A program made the translations under genes and the position numbers. DNA of 64,000 bases from the NCBI RefSeq assembly GCF_900107535.1, contig NZ_FNRA01000007.1, positions 1 to 64,000 on the forward strand, written 5' to 3'. The DNA comes from Pedobacter hartonius. GTDB lineage: Bacteria; Bacteroidota; Bacteroidia; Sphingobacteriales; Sphingobacteriaceae. The notes below the pieces were generated by a model. It was not told the DNA's origin. It searched no databases and saw only the letters and a list, made by a program, of their open reading frames with translations. Below are positions 26,734-35,280 of this stretch, in pieces; positions within the stretch are counted from its first letter, which is position 1; the number at the start of each line of letters is the position of its first letter.

Positions 26734-27051
26734 ATGATTACAAACCCTATTGCGCTTGATAATGTGCAAATTTTAATACCTGCAAAAGATTTTGCCGATG
26801 TAATAAAAAATATTTTTGAAGAAGTTCTTAAATCCCAAAATTTCTGTCCTGTAGAACAAATGCCAACAATAGAAAAGCAAAATGATGAGTTGCTTACCCG
26901 CAAGCAGGTTGCAAGCATGTTAAACATATCTCTTCCAACACTTGATTTGAGGATTAAAGATGGAACGATTCCATCGTATAGGATAGGAAAGAAATTAATG
27001 TTTGACAAGAGGGCAACATTAGAAGCATGTAAAGGGATTAAAACCAAATGA
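26734..27051 (+). CDS. Excisionase-like MerR/HTH_17 DNA-binding protein
   Basis: 105 residues. The C-terminal half (about 50-100) is a winged-helix HTH_17 domain: ELLTRKQVASMLNISLPTLD followed by RIKDGTIPSYRIGKKLMF. Such proteins act as excisionases or element regulators. The stop overlaps the start of the Rep-like gene by 4 bp (ATGA), so the two are co-translated. The gap 26498-26733 upstream shows nothing I can identify beyond AT-rich DNA. Confidence 0.8.
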   Translation: MITNPIALDNVQILIPAKDFADVIKNIFEEVLKSQNFCPVEQMPTIEKQNDELLTRKQVASMLNISLPTLDLRIKDGTIPSYRIGKKLMFDKRATLEACKGIKTK

Positions 27052-27977
27052 TTGACTACGCTTCTTTTAAGATAAGTAATTTCTCTAACTCAGAGTTTGA
27101 GAAATTGACAGAATTAATAAATGTTGAGTGTCCATTGAGCAGTAATAAGGTCAATTTTGATTTTGAAAATCTAAGAATTTTCTATTATCCTGATACGAGA
27201 GTCTTATTTATTAAAAACTCACTTCATAAGTTCTATAATAAATCAATTGGCCGGCTGCAATTGGCGGAAAATTATAATGATTTCCATTTAACGGATATGC
27301 TAGCGGTTGCAGATATTTTTTCAGAGCTATACTTTAATAGGCCAATTGAAGATTTCGAGCTATCTACGAACTTGGAAGTTGGGGTCAATATAGAGATTGC
27401 TAGATACAAACCTTTTGATATAATGGACAGGTATTTATCTTATCAGGTTGGCAATAACTCAAGCAGCTTTATTACTTGTGAGCCTAGAGGCGATAAGGGT
27501 AAACCCATCATGCGTAAATGCTATTTAAGCGACTACAATTTAAAGTTTTATGATAAATCAAAGCAGGCCAAAATCAACTTTTCCAATATATTAAGATACG
27601 AGGTTATTTTTTGCCAATTGAGGAAAATTAGAGCGGTCTTGGGCGAAGATCATTTGACCATGCAGACCTTATGTGAGTTTGAAACATGGAAGAAATTTGG
27701 TGATTATATTTTAAGGGTATATAATGGCATCAGAAAACTACCAATAGTTGAAAAGCATATTCCTCAAAGGGAAATTTATCAGATACATGGTCATTGTAGT
27801 AAGCACCTGAAAGAAGATTTACAAAGGGAATTGACCAAATCAGAATACAACAATATAAGAATAGCGAATGCTGAGACTTATGATTACTGGAATACTAACG
27901 CCAATAATGTACATGTACAAATCGAAAATCAACTAAAAAATAAAATTAATCACTTAGTTACAGGATCGGTTTCATAG
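27048..27977 (+). CDS. Rolling-circle replication initiator-like protein (phage CRI/gene II type)
   Basis: 309 residues. The pattern matches phage/plasmid Rep proteins of Bacteroidota elements: HKFYN near residue 60, LEVGVNIEIARYKPFDIMDR (about 110-130), LKFYDKSKQ followed by NILRYEVIFCQLRKIRAVLG (about 165-205), and a helical C-terminus. The YDKSKQ block probably includes the catalytic Tyr region of CRI/X-family replication proteins, but the match is by pattern only. It would nick the element for replication after excision, implying a plasmid-like or phage-satellite phase. It is coupled to the upstream HTH gene. Confidence 0.6.
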   Translation: MIDYASFKISNFSNSEFEKLTELINVECPLSSNKVNFDFENLRIFYYPDTRVLFIKNSLHKFYNKSIGRLQLAENYNDFHLTDMLAVADIFSELYFNRPIEDFELSTNLEVGVNIEIARYKPFDIMDRYLSYQVGNNSSSFITCEPRGDKGKPIMRKCYLSDYNLKFYDKSKQAKINFSNILRYEVIFCQLRKIRAVLGEDHLTMQTLCEFETWKKFGDYILRVYNGIRKLPIVEKHIPQREIYQIHGHCSKHLKEDLQRELTKSEYNNIRIANAETYDYWNTNANNVHVQIENQLKNKINHLVTGSVS

Positions 27978-28014
27978 CTCGTAAGGAACTATGAAACGAA
28001 ACAAATAAGATAGT

Positions 28015-28335
28015 ATGGAAATGAAAATTAAAGTTACACAAAAAGAGGAGAGTAAATTAGAGGTATATGATGATTCCTTATTTTTTATAGCACATGAATT
28101 AATGTTATGTTATGAGAGAATAATGATACCATCTTATCAATTAGCTACAGGGAAGTACTGTAATTATCAATGGGAGGATGGTGGGGAAAGGTTTTATAAC
28201 AAGATTGTTCCTGCAGTAGATAAAGCTTTAGCCAATTCAAATGATGAGCATTTAATAAAATTAAAAACTTTGTTAAAATTAATGGATGATCTACCTACTA
28301 CATATTTTGGTTTTGATAAGAATATTGGTAATTAA
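28015..28335 (+). CDS. Unknown small protein (106 aa)
   Basis: Soluble, acidic and helical, with several aromatic residues (YQWEDGGERFYNKIVPAVDK). There is no signal peptide, membrane segment or known motif. It lies 37 bp after the Rep-like gene in the same orientation and may be part of that transcription unit. A hairpin follows at 28372-28404. Confidence 0.5.
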   Translation: MEMKIKVTQKEESKLEVYDDSLFFIAHELMLCYERIMIPSYQLATGKYCNYQWEDGGERFYNKIVPAVDKALANSNDEHLIKLKTLLKLMDDLPTTYFGFDKNIGN

Positions 28336-28371
28336 ATTATAAAATAAAAATGTATTAAAAGAAAATGTATC

Positions 28372-28404
28372 GAATGGCCGCTTATCAGGCTATAGCGGCC
28401 GTTC
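28372..28404. terminator. Hairpin downstream of the Rep operon
   Basis: GAATGGCCGCT (28372-28382) pairs with AGCGGCCGTTC (28394-28404) with one mismatch, over an 11-base loop. It lies 37 bp after the 106-residue gene. There is no strong T-run, so it could be a terminator or part of an origin structure. Confidence 0.4.
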
Positions 28405-28432
28405 ATTTAGTCATATGCTTTAATAGACTGCA

Positions 28433-28493
28433 TATACGGCAAGATCTTTAATTTTTCGATAAAGATACCGCCGGCGATTATATTAGCCGTATA
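28433..28493. other. Nested inverted repeats, candidate replication origin or leader structure
   Basis: TATACGGC (28433-28440) pairs with GCCGTATA (28486-28493). Inside, ATCTTTA (28444-28450) pairs with TAAAGAT (28460-28466). This gene-free stretch lies between the Rep-like operon and the NdpA gene. Rolling-circle origins are usually hairpins near the rep gene, so it is a candidate, without a recognised nick motif. Confidence 0.3.
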
Positions 28494-28594
28494 AGGGCCA
28501 TATTACTAGAATAACAGTATTATATATGATCAAAATCTTTATTGTATATTACGCTGATTTTAAAGAAGTAACCTAACCAAAATGACCGCTCTCA

Positions 28595-29605
28595 ATGAAT
28601 GTTAACAGGATAATTATACATGAATTAATTAAAGAAGCTCAATCTACTGAGATTGAATATAAATCATCTTCAGATTTAATAACAGTAAACGAAGGAATCA
28701 ATAAATTAATAGAACATGTTCATGAATCTTTTGATCAAACAATAACAAAATATTCAAAGTTTGATTTGAACAATAGCACAAACGCAGTTTATTCTAATAT
28801 TAGTAAATATTTAAAAGAAGAGAATAGCACAGAACAATTTATCAAATTCAGTAAAGCTAGCTTAGGGGATTTGGCAATTCTTATCAGAAGAGAACCATTT
28901 GCAACAGGGGGCTTCTATCTTTTTGTAGATTATGTCGAGAATGGCTATAATTTCATTTCCATAATAATTGTTCGAAATAAAGATGCATTCAATATCAATT
29001 GGAATGGGGATAATTTTGATGTAGGTCCTACGGAAAATCTAAATATTGATAAACTAGCAATGGGCTTCAGGATCAATTGTGATTTGTATTTGGATAAAGA
29101 GGATACCAGGAATTATATTGCACTAATAAGTAACCAAGGCGATGCTCTATCTAAATATTTTACAACATGGGTAAATGCTGGGTTTGTTATAGATAGCAAA
29201 ATAAATACACAGCATTTAATAAATGTAATCAAAGACATTGGTGTACCAGAGGGATTCCCAGAGGATGAAGATTTCGATAAAATAGTACATGACTGGATTG
29301 AATCGTATAGGAAGCAAAACAAAAATAAAATAAATGTCGACATACTAAGTGAATCTCTCTACAAAGATAAATTGGCTATTAGAAATCATGCTCAGGAGAA
29401 GTTTAAAATTGAAATTGATCCAATTTTTTCTGTCAATGGAACTGAATTGAACAGACTGGTAAGATATAAAGCCACTACTAAAGGTATTGCTGTAAGCCTT
29501 GATTCTGACACATTTAAGAATGGAGAAGTGGCGCTGGAGAACGGTATGCTTATAATTCGCAATGAGAAGATTTTCAATCAGCTAAGTGAATTAAGAAAAA
29601 AATAA
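28595..29605 (+). CDS. Nucleoid-associated protein, NdpA/YejK family
   Basis: 336 residues, alignable along its whole length to the E. coli YejK pattern: an N-terminal IHELIKE block, FIKFSKASLGDLAILIRREP then FATGGFYLFVDY (about 90-125), NIDKLAMGFRINCDLYL (about 155-175), ALSKYFTTWVNAG (about 190-205) and a C-terminal domain ending LIIRNEKIFNQLSEL. Family members bind nucleoid DNA. Here the gene is cargo on a mobile element and its stop (TAA) shares one base with the ATG of a membrane-protein gene, so the two are translationally coupled. The pairing suggests a DNA-sensing module coupled to a membrane effector, which is inference. Confidence 0.88.
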   Translation: MNVNRIIIHELIKEAQSTEIEYKSSSDLITVNEGINKLIEHVHESFDQTITKYSKFDLNNSTNAVYSNISKYLKEENSTEQFIKFSKASLGDLAILIRREPFATGGFYLFVDYVENGYNFISIIIVRNKDAFNINWNGDNFDVGPTENLNIDKLAMGFRINCDLYLDKEDTRNYIALISNQGDALSKYFTTWVNAGFVIDSKINTQHLINVIKDIGVPEGFPEDEDFDKIVHDWIESYRKQNKNKINVDILSESLYKDKLAIRNHAQEKFKIEIDPIFSVNGTELNRLVRYKATTKGIAVSLDSDTFKNGEVALENGMLIIRNEKIFNQLSELRKK

Positions 29606-30828
29606 TGGAAGAATTGCCATTAGATAAGATTATTAAGATATGGCATAGCAGGCCTAGTGATCTTGTTATTAAGACTGGTTTTGATGAAATTGAGTTTGTG
29701 TTTGAAAATGAATCTTCAAAGTCCTCCTATGAAGAATTGTTAGTACAAGGAGGTTTCATAATCAAAAATAATGGAACAAAGTTTCTTACAATAAATGATA
29801 TTCATGAAAGCATGTCCCTATATGTTTCCCTTGAATCATTATTGGACGACTTAAACCAAGACATCAACAAGATGGATCGGTACAATTTATTTGTTTTTAA
29901 TGTCGACGATCATTATTTGTATTATGATTTTCACAAAAAAGAAGTAATAACTGACTCTCAAAATATAACTGTCAAGAATACTATAAAGCACTTCGAACAA
30001 TATAATAAGTTGCTCAAACTATTTTTAACAGAGTCAAACAACATTTTTGAAATTAATAGGCCGACCAAAACAGGTAATGAGTTAGTTATTGTTTCCAAAG
30101 GTCAAGAGAAAATGATAGCCTCATTTAGTTATAAATTTATTGATGTTTCAATTTTCAATTATGAGTTCAGCCCTATTTCATTTAACGAGTTAAATTTAAA
30201 ATTAGGTATTGAAGAATGGTTGGCCGTTCTCAAAAATAATCTTTGCCAATATTTAGAACTTCAAAGCGACAATAAAAAAACATTTTCATCAATATATAAT
30301 AACTTAAACTATATATTTAATCAAACACAGAAAGATTATCAGTTATATATATCCAGATTTTCATTTGATAGAATCAGAAAGCAATTTAAAACGGAGAAAA
30401 ACAACTATTTCGAGAGTTTAAGTGCTGCTCAGGACAAGATATCTGGACAGATTATTTCTGTTCCTATTTCTCTAGGCGCCTCTATCTATTCATTTTATCA
30501 ATTCAAGTCAAGTTTACTAATTATAGGAATAATATATGTTGCCATTTGCATCTATTCATTATTCATAGGATTTGTAGTCGTTATGAATTTATATGATATA
30601 AAAAAAGTAGCAGATGATGTGAATGAGGAGATGGGTAAAATGAAATTACATTTTGAAGATTTATATAATGAGCTGAAAAAAGACTTTGATTATATGAGAT
30701 ACAAACGCATAAGGATCAGAGTTCTAGCCTGGTCAATAATAGCTGCACTTATCATTACTCTATTTTCGATAACCATGTTTTTATTCAACTATCAAGACCC
30801 TATAAATAATATCTTTAAATTTTTATAA
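29605..30828 (+). CDS. Membrane protein coupled to the NdpA-family gene (407 aa)
   Basis: The family is not recognised. An N-terminal soluble region of about 280 residues, rich in charged and aromatic residues, is followed by two adjacent hydrophobic segments (about 285-330; ISLGASIYSFYQF and LLIIGIIYVAICIYSLFIGF), a charged helical stretch with coiled-coil character (about 335-370) and a third segment (about 375-397; LAWSIIAALIITLFSITMFL). The start overlaps the NdpA gene stop by one base. It resembles abortive-infection effectors in layout (soluble sensing part plus C-terminal membrane part), but no catalytic motif is seen. Its 3' end overlaps the convergent HTH gene by 6 bp. Confidence 0.65.
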   Translation: MEELPLDKIIKIWHSRPSDLVIKTGFDEIEFVFENESSKSSYEELLVQGGFIIKNNGTKFLTINDIHESMSLYVSLESLLDDLNQDINKMDRYNLFVFNVDDHYLYYDFHKKEVITDSQNITVKNTIKHFEQYNKLLKLFLTESNNIFEINRPTKTGNELVIVSKGQEKMIASFSYKFIDVSIFNYEFSPISFNELNLKLGIEEWLAVLKNNLCQYLELQSDNKKTFSSIYNNLNYIFNQTQKDYQLYISRFSFDRIRKQFKTEKNNYFESLSAAQDKISGQIISVPISLGASIYSFYQFKSSLLIIGIIYVAICIYSLFIGFVVVMNLYDIKKVADDVNEEMGKMKLHFEDLYNELKKDFDYMRYKRIRIRVLAWSIIAALIITLFSITMFLFNYQDPINNIFKFL

Positions 30829-31047
30829 ATACAATATACTGCTCATAGGCGTCTGCAGTGCTGTGGCGATCGCATAAATAGTGCTTAAAGTAGGATTAAT
30901 TTCAGCTCTTTCGATCCTTCCGATTTGCGAAAGTGGCACATCAGCCAAGTTGGCAAGTTCTTCCTGAGATAAATTTTGAGAAGTTCTTAAATCTCTAACC
31001 TTCTGGCCGAAGGCCTTTATAACTTCGTAATTTTTAATTTTTATCAC
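30823..31047 (-). CDS. Small XRE/Cro-type repressor (74 aa)
   Basis: A compact HTH protein: FGQKVRDLRTSQNLSQEELA then NLADVPLSQIGRIERAEINP. The start is GTG at 31047. A dyad, GTATCC-N8-GGATAC (31048-31067), sits directly against the start and contains a near-consensus -7 box (TCAATTTG) on the minus strand, so autorepression of a nearly leaderless transcript is likely. It is divergent from the SH3b gene and convergent with the membrane-protein gene, and may control one or both. Confidence 0.8.
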   Translation of the reverse strand: MIKIKNYEVIKAFGQKVRDLRTSQNLSQEELANLADVPLSQIGRIERAEINPTLSTIYAIATALQTPMSSILYL

Positions 31048-31095
31048 GTATCCAAATTGAGGGATACATTTATTCTTTATTGACGCATATATGCG
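31048..31095. promoter_or_regulatory. Two operator-like dyads between divergent genes
   Basis: GTATCC / GGATAC with an 8-bp spacer (31048-31067) abuts the repressor start. CGCATATATGCG (31084-31095) is a perfect 12-bp palindrome closer to the SH3b gene. Both are candidate sites for the XRE protein controlling divergent transcription. Confidence 0.45.
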
Positions 31096-31125
31096 CTATT
31101 TTTAACTTTTAAACCTCCTAATATT

Positions 31126-31821
31126 ATGGTCAAAAACTTACTATTTTTAATACTCCTTTTCGCCAATTTACAAGTTGGTAATGCTCAGGATCTGTATCAC
31201 GTTACAACAACAAAATTAAATGTTAGAATAAATGAAGATCCAAAAAGCCACATCCTTGGTTATATACCAAAAGGACAAAATATTGCTGTATTAGATTCTT
31301 CAAATTCACAATTTTTCAGGGTTAGGGTAACCAATGGAATTGGATATGTCAATAGAGCTTATATAGAAAAAAATACAGTAGTGAGCCCACAGCCTGCACG
31401 TAACAATAAGGCTTACAATGAAAAAATATTAGGGTTTACCGCTTTAAGTATGATCTTAATCATTGGTATTTATTATTTATTTAACAGGGATACCAGAAAA
31501 TATGCTCTAACCTCGCTATTGACTCTTTTAATTGGGTTTGTTGGATATTATTTCTACACAAGATTTATAGTGACAACGGAGGTCAAAGGGATTTATGTAA
31601 ACACTAGGGGTGGTATATATCATTCGTTTGATTTCAAAGGAGAGAATACAGTTATGGTAACAGATGGGCTTGTTGGATTACAATTTGCCTCAGGCTATAT
31701 TCTTGACGGCAAAATTATAAGGATAACTTCCAATCAGGGAGATATATTGTTGAATATTCAAAATGAGAAAACATTAACAGGTGAAGGATTCTCAGCAGGT
31801 GAATACAAAAGAAAAGATTGA
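31126..31821 (+). CDS. Secreted/membrane SH3b-domain protein
   Basis: 231 residues. A signal peptide (1-20; LLFLILLFANLQVGNAQ) is followed by a bacterial SH3 domain (about 24-85; TTTKLNVRINEDPKSHILGY then IPKGQNIAVL), two membrane segments (about 100-119 and 126-147) and a C-terminal beta-rich domain (about 155-225). It is probably anchored in the inner membrane with the SH3b domain outside. SH3b domains often bind peptidoglycan. Its role on the element is unknown. It is followed 77 bp later by the deiminase gene and may be cotranscribed with it. Confidence 0.7.
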   Translation: MVKNLLFLILLFANLQVGNAQDLYHVTTTKLNVRINEDPKSHILGYIPKGQNIAVLDSSNSQFFRVRVTNGIGYVNRAYIEKNTVVSPQPARNNKAYNEKILGFTALSMILIIGIYYLFNRDTRKYALTSLLTLLIGFVGYYFYTRFIVTTEVKGIYVNTRGGIYHSFDFKGENTVMVTDGLVGLQFASGYILDGKIIRITSNQGDILLNIQNEKTLTGEGFSAGEYKRKD

Positions 31822-31898
31822 AGAATAAAAGAAAAGAAAAATTTCGTGTTTGAAAATCCTTTTTTACGTTTGCAGGTTATTAAGAATTGTAAACAAAT

Positions 31899-32891
31899 AT
31901 GAATTGTGATTATCAAAAGGTTAGCACCATAATTCTTGCATATCCTTCAAATTTCAAAAATGAGTTCAGCAAATGTACTTCTATTGTTGACGATCTTATA
32001 AATCAGCTCCCTCATGATATTAACATTCAGATTGTAACCACAAATGAGGATTCCATAAATCAAATTAATCAGTTACATCCAGACAGAATTTTTGAGACGA
32101 TAAAATTAGAAAAATGGGATGATATATGGATGCGTGATTGTTTAGGCTTTATAAACGGTAATCAGTTTGTAAAGCCTATCTACTTTCCAAAATATTGTGA
32201 TTATAAAAACAGATGGGATTATTTTAAACGCATAAACAAAGCGTCGAGAAAGATAATCAACCACTTTTTAAGTAAACCAATAGTGGACCTTCCTTTAATT
32301 TGGGATGGAGGCAATCTTGTGAACAACAAGCAATTTGGTTTTATCACTACCAAAATTATTGAAGATAATCCTTCTTTCAATCAGCTATATATAGAAAGAA
32401 TGATTGAAGAAAGGCTTGAGATAAAGCCTATAATTATTCCCAGACAAAAGGGTGATGTGATAGGTCATGTTGACGGATATATGTCTTTTATAGACCATAA
32501 GAAAATTGCTCTTAGCTCATATCCTGATATGGCATTTTTAAAAAAGGATAATGAATATTTAGAACAGCTTAGATCAATAGTTTTGTCGTATGGGTTGGAT
32601 CTTACCAGGACAAAAGATAGGCCAATAGATGAAGCTATAGCCTGCAATTGCAACAAATTTAGAAGGAAAGGATGCTTTTATACGGCAAAAGGTAATTATG
32701 TTAATAATCTAAGAATAAACAATACTGTAATTATGCCAGAATATACACTCAGCACAAAAAGGGAAACTAACTACTATAATCAGTCCAATAAAGATATATA
32801 CCAAAGTATGGGCTTTAATGTGAGGACAGTTAATTGTGATGCACTGGCTCAGTTTGGAGGTTCATTACACTGTTTAAGTTTTACTTATTAA
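31899..32891 (+). CDS. Agmatine deiminase / peptidyl-arginine deiminase family protein
   Basis: 330 residues of the guanidino-group modifying (GME) superfamily. Visible motifs are WDDIWMRDCLG (substrate Asp region, about 73-83), LIWDGGNLV (about 132-140), GHVDGYMSF (catalytic His-x-Asp, about 188-196) and the C-terminal nucleophile GGSLHC (about 321-326), so the catalytic set is complete. Relatives hydrolyse the guanidinium group of agmatine, arginine or protein arginine. No signal peptide is seen. As the last gene of a mobile element it is unusual cargo; it could serve metabolism or modify a protein in defence. The extra Cys-rich stretch AIACNCNKFRRKGCF (about 247-261) is atypical. Confidence 0.85.
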   Translation: MNCDYQKVSTIILAYPSNFKNEFSKCTSIVDDLINQLPHDINIQIVTTNEDSINQINQLHPDRIFETIKLEKWDDIWMRDCLGFINGNQFVKPIYFPKYCDYKNRWDYFKRINKASRKIINHFLSKPIVDLPLIWDGGNLVNNKQFGFITTKIIEDNPSFNQLYIERMIEERLEIKPIIIPRQKGDVIGHVDGYMSFIDHKKIALSSYPDMAFLKKDNEYLEQLRSIVLSYGLDLTRTKDRPIDEAIACNCNKFRRKGCFYTAKGNYVNNLRINNTVIMPEYTLSTKRETNYYNQSNKDIYQSMGFNVRTVNCDALAQFGGSLHCLSFTY

Positions 32892-33007
32892 TTTCCGCTA
32901 GAAAGGGATTCCAAAAATTCTTGAAAATCTTATTATTGAACGTTATCAAATCACCTACAACCGAAAAAGAATTAAATTGTATGGAATCTTGTATGGGACA
33001 AAAAAGA

Positions 33008-33039
33008 AATCCGCAAGATTATTGAAAATTTTGCGGATT
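33008..33039 (-). terminator. Element-borne terminator after tRNA-Arg
   Basis: AATCCGCAA (33008-33016) pairs with TTGCGGATT (33031-33039). On the minus strand the hairpin is followed by TTTCTTTTTT. It sits where the displaced native tRNA terminator would have been, so the element seems to supply a replacement. The region 32892-33007 has no gene. Confidence 0.6.
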
Positions 33040-33053
33040 TCGATGAAAAATTG

Positions 33054-33125
33054 TGGTCCCGACGAGAATCGAACTCATATCTAAAGTTTAGGAAACTTCT
33101 ATTCTATCCGTTGAACTACGGGACC
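33054..33125 (-). tRNA. tRNA-Arg (anticodon CCT)
   Basis: 72 nt without CCA, folding as a full cloverleaf. Acceptor GGTCCCG/CGGGACC, D stem GTTC/GAAT, anticodon stem GAAGT/ACTTT with loop TTCCTAA (anticodon CCT, reading AGG), T stem ATGAG/CTCGT with loop TTCGATT, discriminator A. The 3' end is the attachment site of the adjacent element. CCA is not encoded. Confidence 0.95.
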
Positions 33126-33131
33126 AATAAC

Positions 33132-35240
33132 CTACCTGATTACGCTTCCATTGACATGGTTTTGTAAAGGTGCCACAAAAGTAAGTTTTCCATCTGAATT
33201 TTCAGACATTAAAATCATTCCTTGAGATAAAATTCCTTTTATTTCTCTCGGAGCCAGATTTACTACCAGGCTTACCTGTTGTCCAATTACTTCATCTGGT
33301 GTAAAATACTCCGCAATTCCAGATACTACAGTGCGTTGATCAAGACCTGTATCCAGCGTAAGTTTTAATAATTTCTTTGTCTTTTCCACCTTTTCAGCAG
33401 CGATGATCGTCGCTACACGGATATCCAAAGCACTAAACTGATCAAAATCTATATTTTCTTTAACAGGTGCAACTACTGCATTTGCTAATGTATTGTCTAC
33501 TTTACTCTGGTTCAGTTTATCAATTTGTGCCTGTACCTCTGCATCCTCAATCTTATCGAACAACAATACTGGCCGATCAATCAGGTGATCAACAGGTAAT
33601 AGGTCCATCTTACCGGCATCTTCCCATAAGTGACCGCCAAAATTCAGCATGTCCTTTAGCTTATCGGCAGTAAAAGGCAGAAACGGCTCAATCAGAACTT
33701 CCAGACTGGCAACAATCTGCAGGCTGATATTTAAGATCGTACGTACACGGTCTTCATCAGTTTTGATCACTTTCCATGGTTCAGTCTCTGCGAGATATTT
33801 ATTTCCAAGACGCGCAACATTCATCACTTCAGTAAGCGCCTCCCTAAACCTGTAGGTTTCAATAGAAGTACTGATCTTTGCAGGATATAATGCCAGTTCA
33901 TCAATCACTTCCTGATCCAGGGCAGTAATTTCCGATAAGGCGGGCACTTTACCATCAAAATATTTATGCGTCAGCACAACAACCCTATTGATGAAATTAC
34001 CGAGAACGGCAACCAGCTCATTATTGTTCCTGGCCTGGAAATCTTTCCAGGTGAAATCATTGTCTTTTGTTTCAGGCGCCGTAGCCGTCAGCACATACCG
34101 CAGCACATCCTGTTTATCTTTGAACTCAACAAGATACTCATTCAGCCATACTGCCCAGTTTTTAGAAGTAGAGATCTTCTGTCCTTCTAAATTCAGGAAT
34201 TCATTTGCAGGAACATTATCTGCCAGAATATAATCACCATGGGCCATCAACATTGCAGGAAAGATAATGCAGTGGAATACGATATTATCTTTACCGATGA
34301 AATGAACCAGTTTAGTGCTATCGTCTTTCCAGTAATCTTCCCAGTTGCCTTCTGCCACACCATTCTGACTGATGTAATACTCTTCCGCTTTGGGGTTCCA
34401 TACATCCAGTCCGGAATAGGCAAACAGTTCTTTGGTGGCAGAAATATAACCGATAGGTGCATCAAACCATACATATAACACTTTGCCTTCGGCATCCTTT
34501 ACCGGAACTTTTACTCCCCAGTCCAGGTCGCGCGTCATTGCTCTTGGCTGCAAACCGGCGTTCAACCAGCTTTGACACTGACCATAAACATTCGGTTTCC
34601 ATTCCTGATGACCTTCAATATATGTTCTTAACTGGTCCTCATATTTCTCCAATGGCAGAAACCAGTTCTTTGTTTCTTTTCTTACCGGAGGCTCGCCGGA
34701 CAAGGTAGACTTAGGATTGATCAGGTCTGTGGCATTTAATGTACTGCCGCAATTTTCACACTGATCGCCATAAGCATGTTCAAAACCACATCTGGGACAG
34801 GTACCAGTGATGTATCTGTCCGCAAGAAATGACTGCGCTTTCTCATCGTAATACTGTTCGGTAACCTCCTCTGTAAAAACACCTTTGTTATAAAGCGTTT
34901 CAAAGAAATCAGACGCCGTTTGGTGGTGGGTTGCAGAAGAAGTACGGTGATAAATATCAAAAGACACCCCGAATTCTTTAAACGAATCTCCAATGATCTT
35001 ATGGTACTTATCTACGATCGCCTGTGGCGTAACACCTTCCTTCTTAGCTTTAAGCGTAATAGGAACTCCGTTCTCATCAGAGCCGCAAATGAACTTAACA
35101 TCTCTTTGATTTGAGCGCAGGTAACGCACGTAGGTATCTGCAGGTAAATAAACCCCAGCTAAATGTCCGATATGGACAGGTCCGTTTGTATAAGGCAAAG
35201 CCGCCGTAACGGTATATCTTTTTATTTTACTGTTATCCAA
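33132..35240 (-). CDS. metG: Methionyl-tRNA synthetase
   Basis: 702 residues. It charges tRNA-Met with methionine. HIGH-type motif HIGHLAG (about 22-28) with [13 protein letters not shown] before it; a zinc-knuckle insert with two CxxC pairs ([18 protein letters not shown]); KMSKS-type motif KISTSK; an anticodon-binding helical domain; and a C-terminal EMAP/Trbp111-like tRNA-binding domain (about 600-702, [20 protein letters not shown]). The start used here is TTG ([10 protein letters not shown]); no in-frame ATG lies upstream before the promoter. TATCTTTG at 35258-35251 would place transcription start only a few bases before it. It is divergent from the LD-carboxypeptidase gene. Confidence 0.96.
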   Translation of the reverse strand: MDNSKIKRYTVTAALPYTNGPVHIGHLAGVYLPADTYVRYLRSNQRDVKFICGSDENGVPITLKAKKEGVTPQAIVDKYHKIIGDSFKEFGVSFDIYHRTSSATHHQTASDFFETLYNKGVFTEEVTEQYYDEKAQSFLADRYITGTCPRCGFEHAYGDQCENCGSTLNATDLINPKSTLSGEPPVRKETKNWFLPLEKYEDQLRTYIEGHQEWKPNVYGQCQSWLNAGLQPRAMTRDLDWGVKVPVKDAEGKVLYVWFDAPIGYISATKELFAYSGLDVWNPKAEEYYISQNGVAEGNWEDYWKDDSTKLVHFIGKDNIVFHCIIFPAMLMAHGDYILADNVPANEFLNLEGQKISTSKNWAVWLNEYLVEFKDKQDVLRYVLTATAPETKDNDFTWKDFQARNNNELVAVLGNFINRVVVLTHKYFDGKVPALSEITALDQEVIDELALYPAKISTSIETYRFREALTEVMNVARLGNKYLAETEPWKVIKTDEDRVRTILNISLQIVASLEVLIEPFLPFTADKLKDMLNFGGHLWEDAGKMDLLPVDHLIDRPVLLFDKIEDAEVQAQIDKLNQSKVDNTLANAVVAPVKENIDFDQFSALDIRVATIIAAEKVEKTKKLLKLTLDTGLDQRTVVSGIAEYFTPDEVIGQQVSLVVNLAPREIKGILSQGMILMSENSDGKLTFVAPLQNHVNGSVIR

Positions 35241-35250
35241 AACTATTTTT

Positions 35251-35258
35251 ATTAATTT
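35251..35258 (-). promoter_or_regulatory. -7 promoter element of metG
   Basis: TATCTTTG on the minus strand fits TAnnTTTG. A TTT/TTG-like -33 region lies about 20 bp upstream. The predicted start is about 4-7 bases before the TTG codon, implying a nearly leaderless metG mRNA. Confidence 0.5.
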
Positions 35259-35280
35259 GTCAAAGATAAGTGTTTTACCA

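Larger units (their letters stand above)
25015..33065. mobile_element. Integrative element of about 8 kb at the tRNA-Arg(CCT) 3' end
   Basis: A 13-bp direct repeat, GTGGTCCCGACGA, occurs at 25015-25027 and at 33053-33065. The right copy is the 3' end of an intact tRNA-Arg gene. A complete tyrosine integrase begins 208 bp inside the left end. The interval is clearly more AT-rich than its flanks and carries excisionase-like, Rep-like and cargo genes. This fits site-specific integration at a tRNA 3' end that reconstitutes the tRNA on the right and leaves a remnant on the left. Confidence 0.85.
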
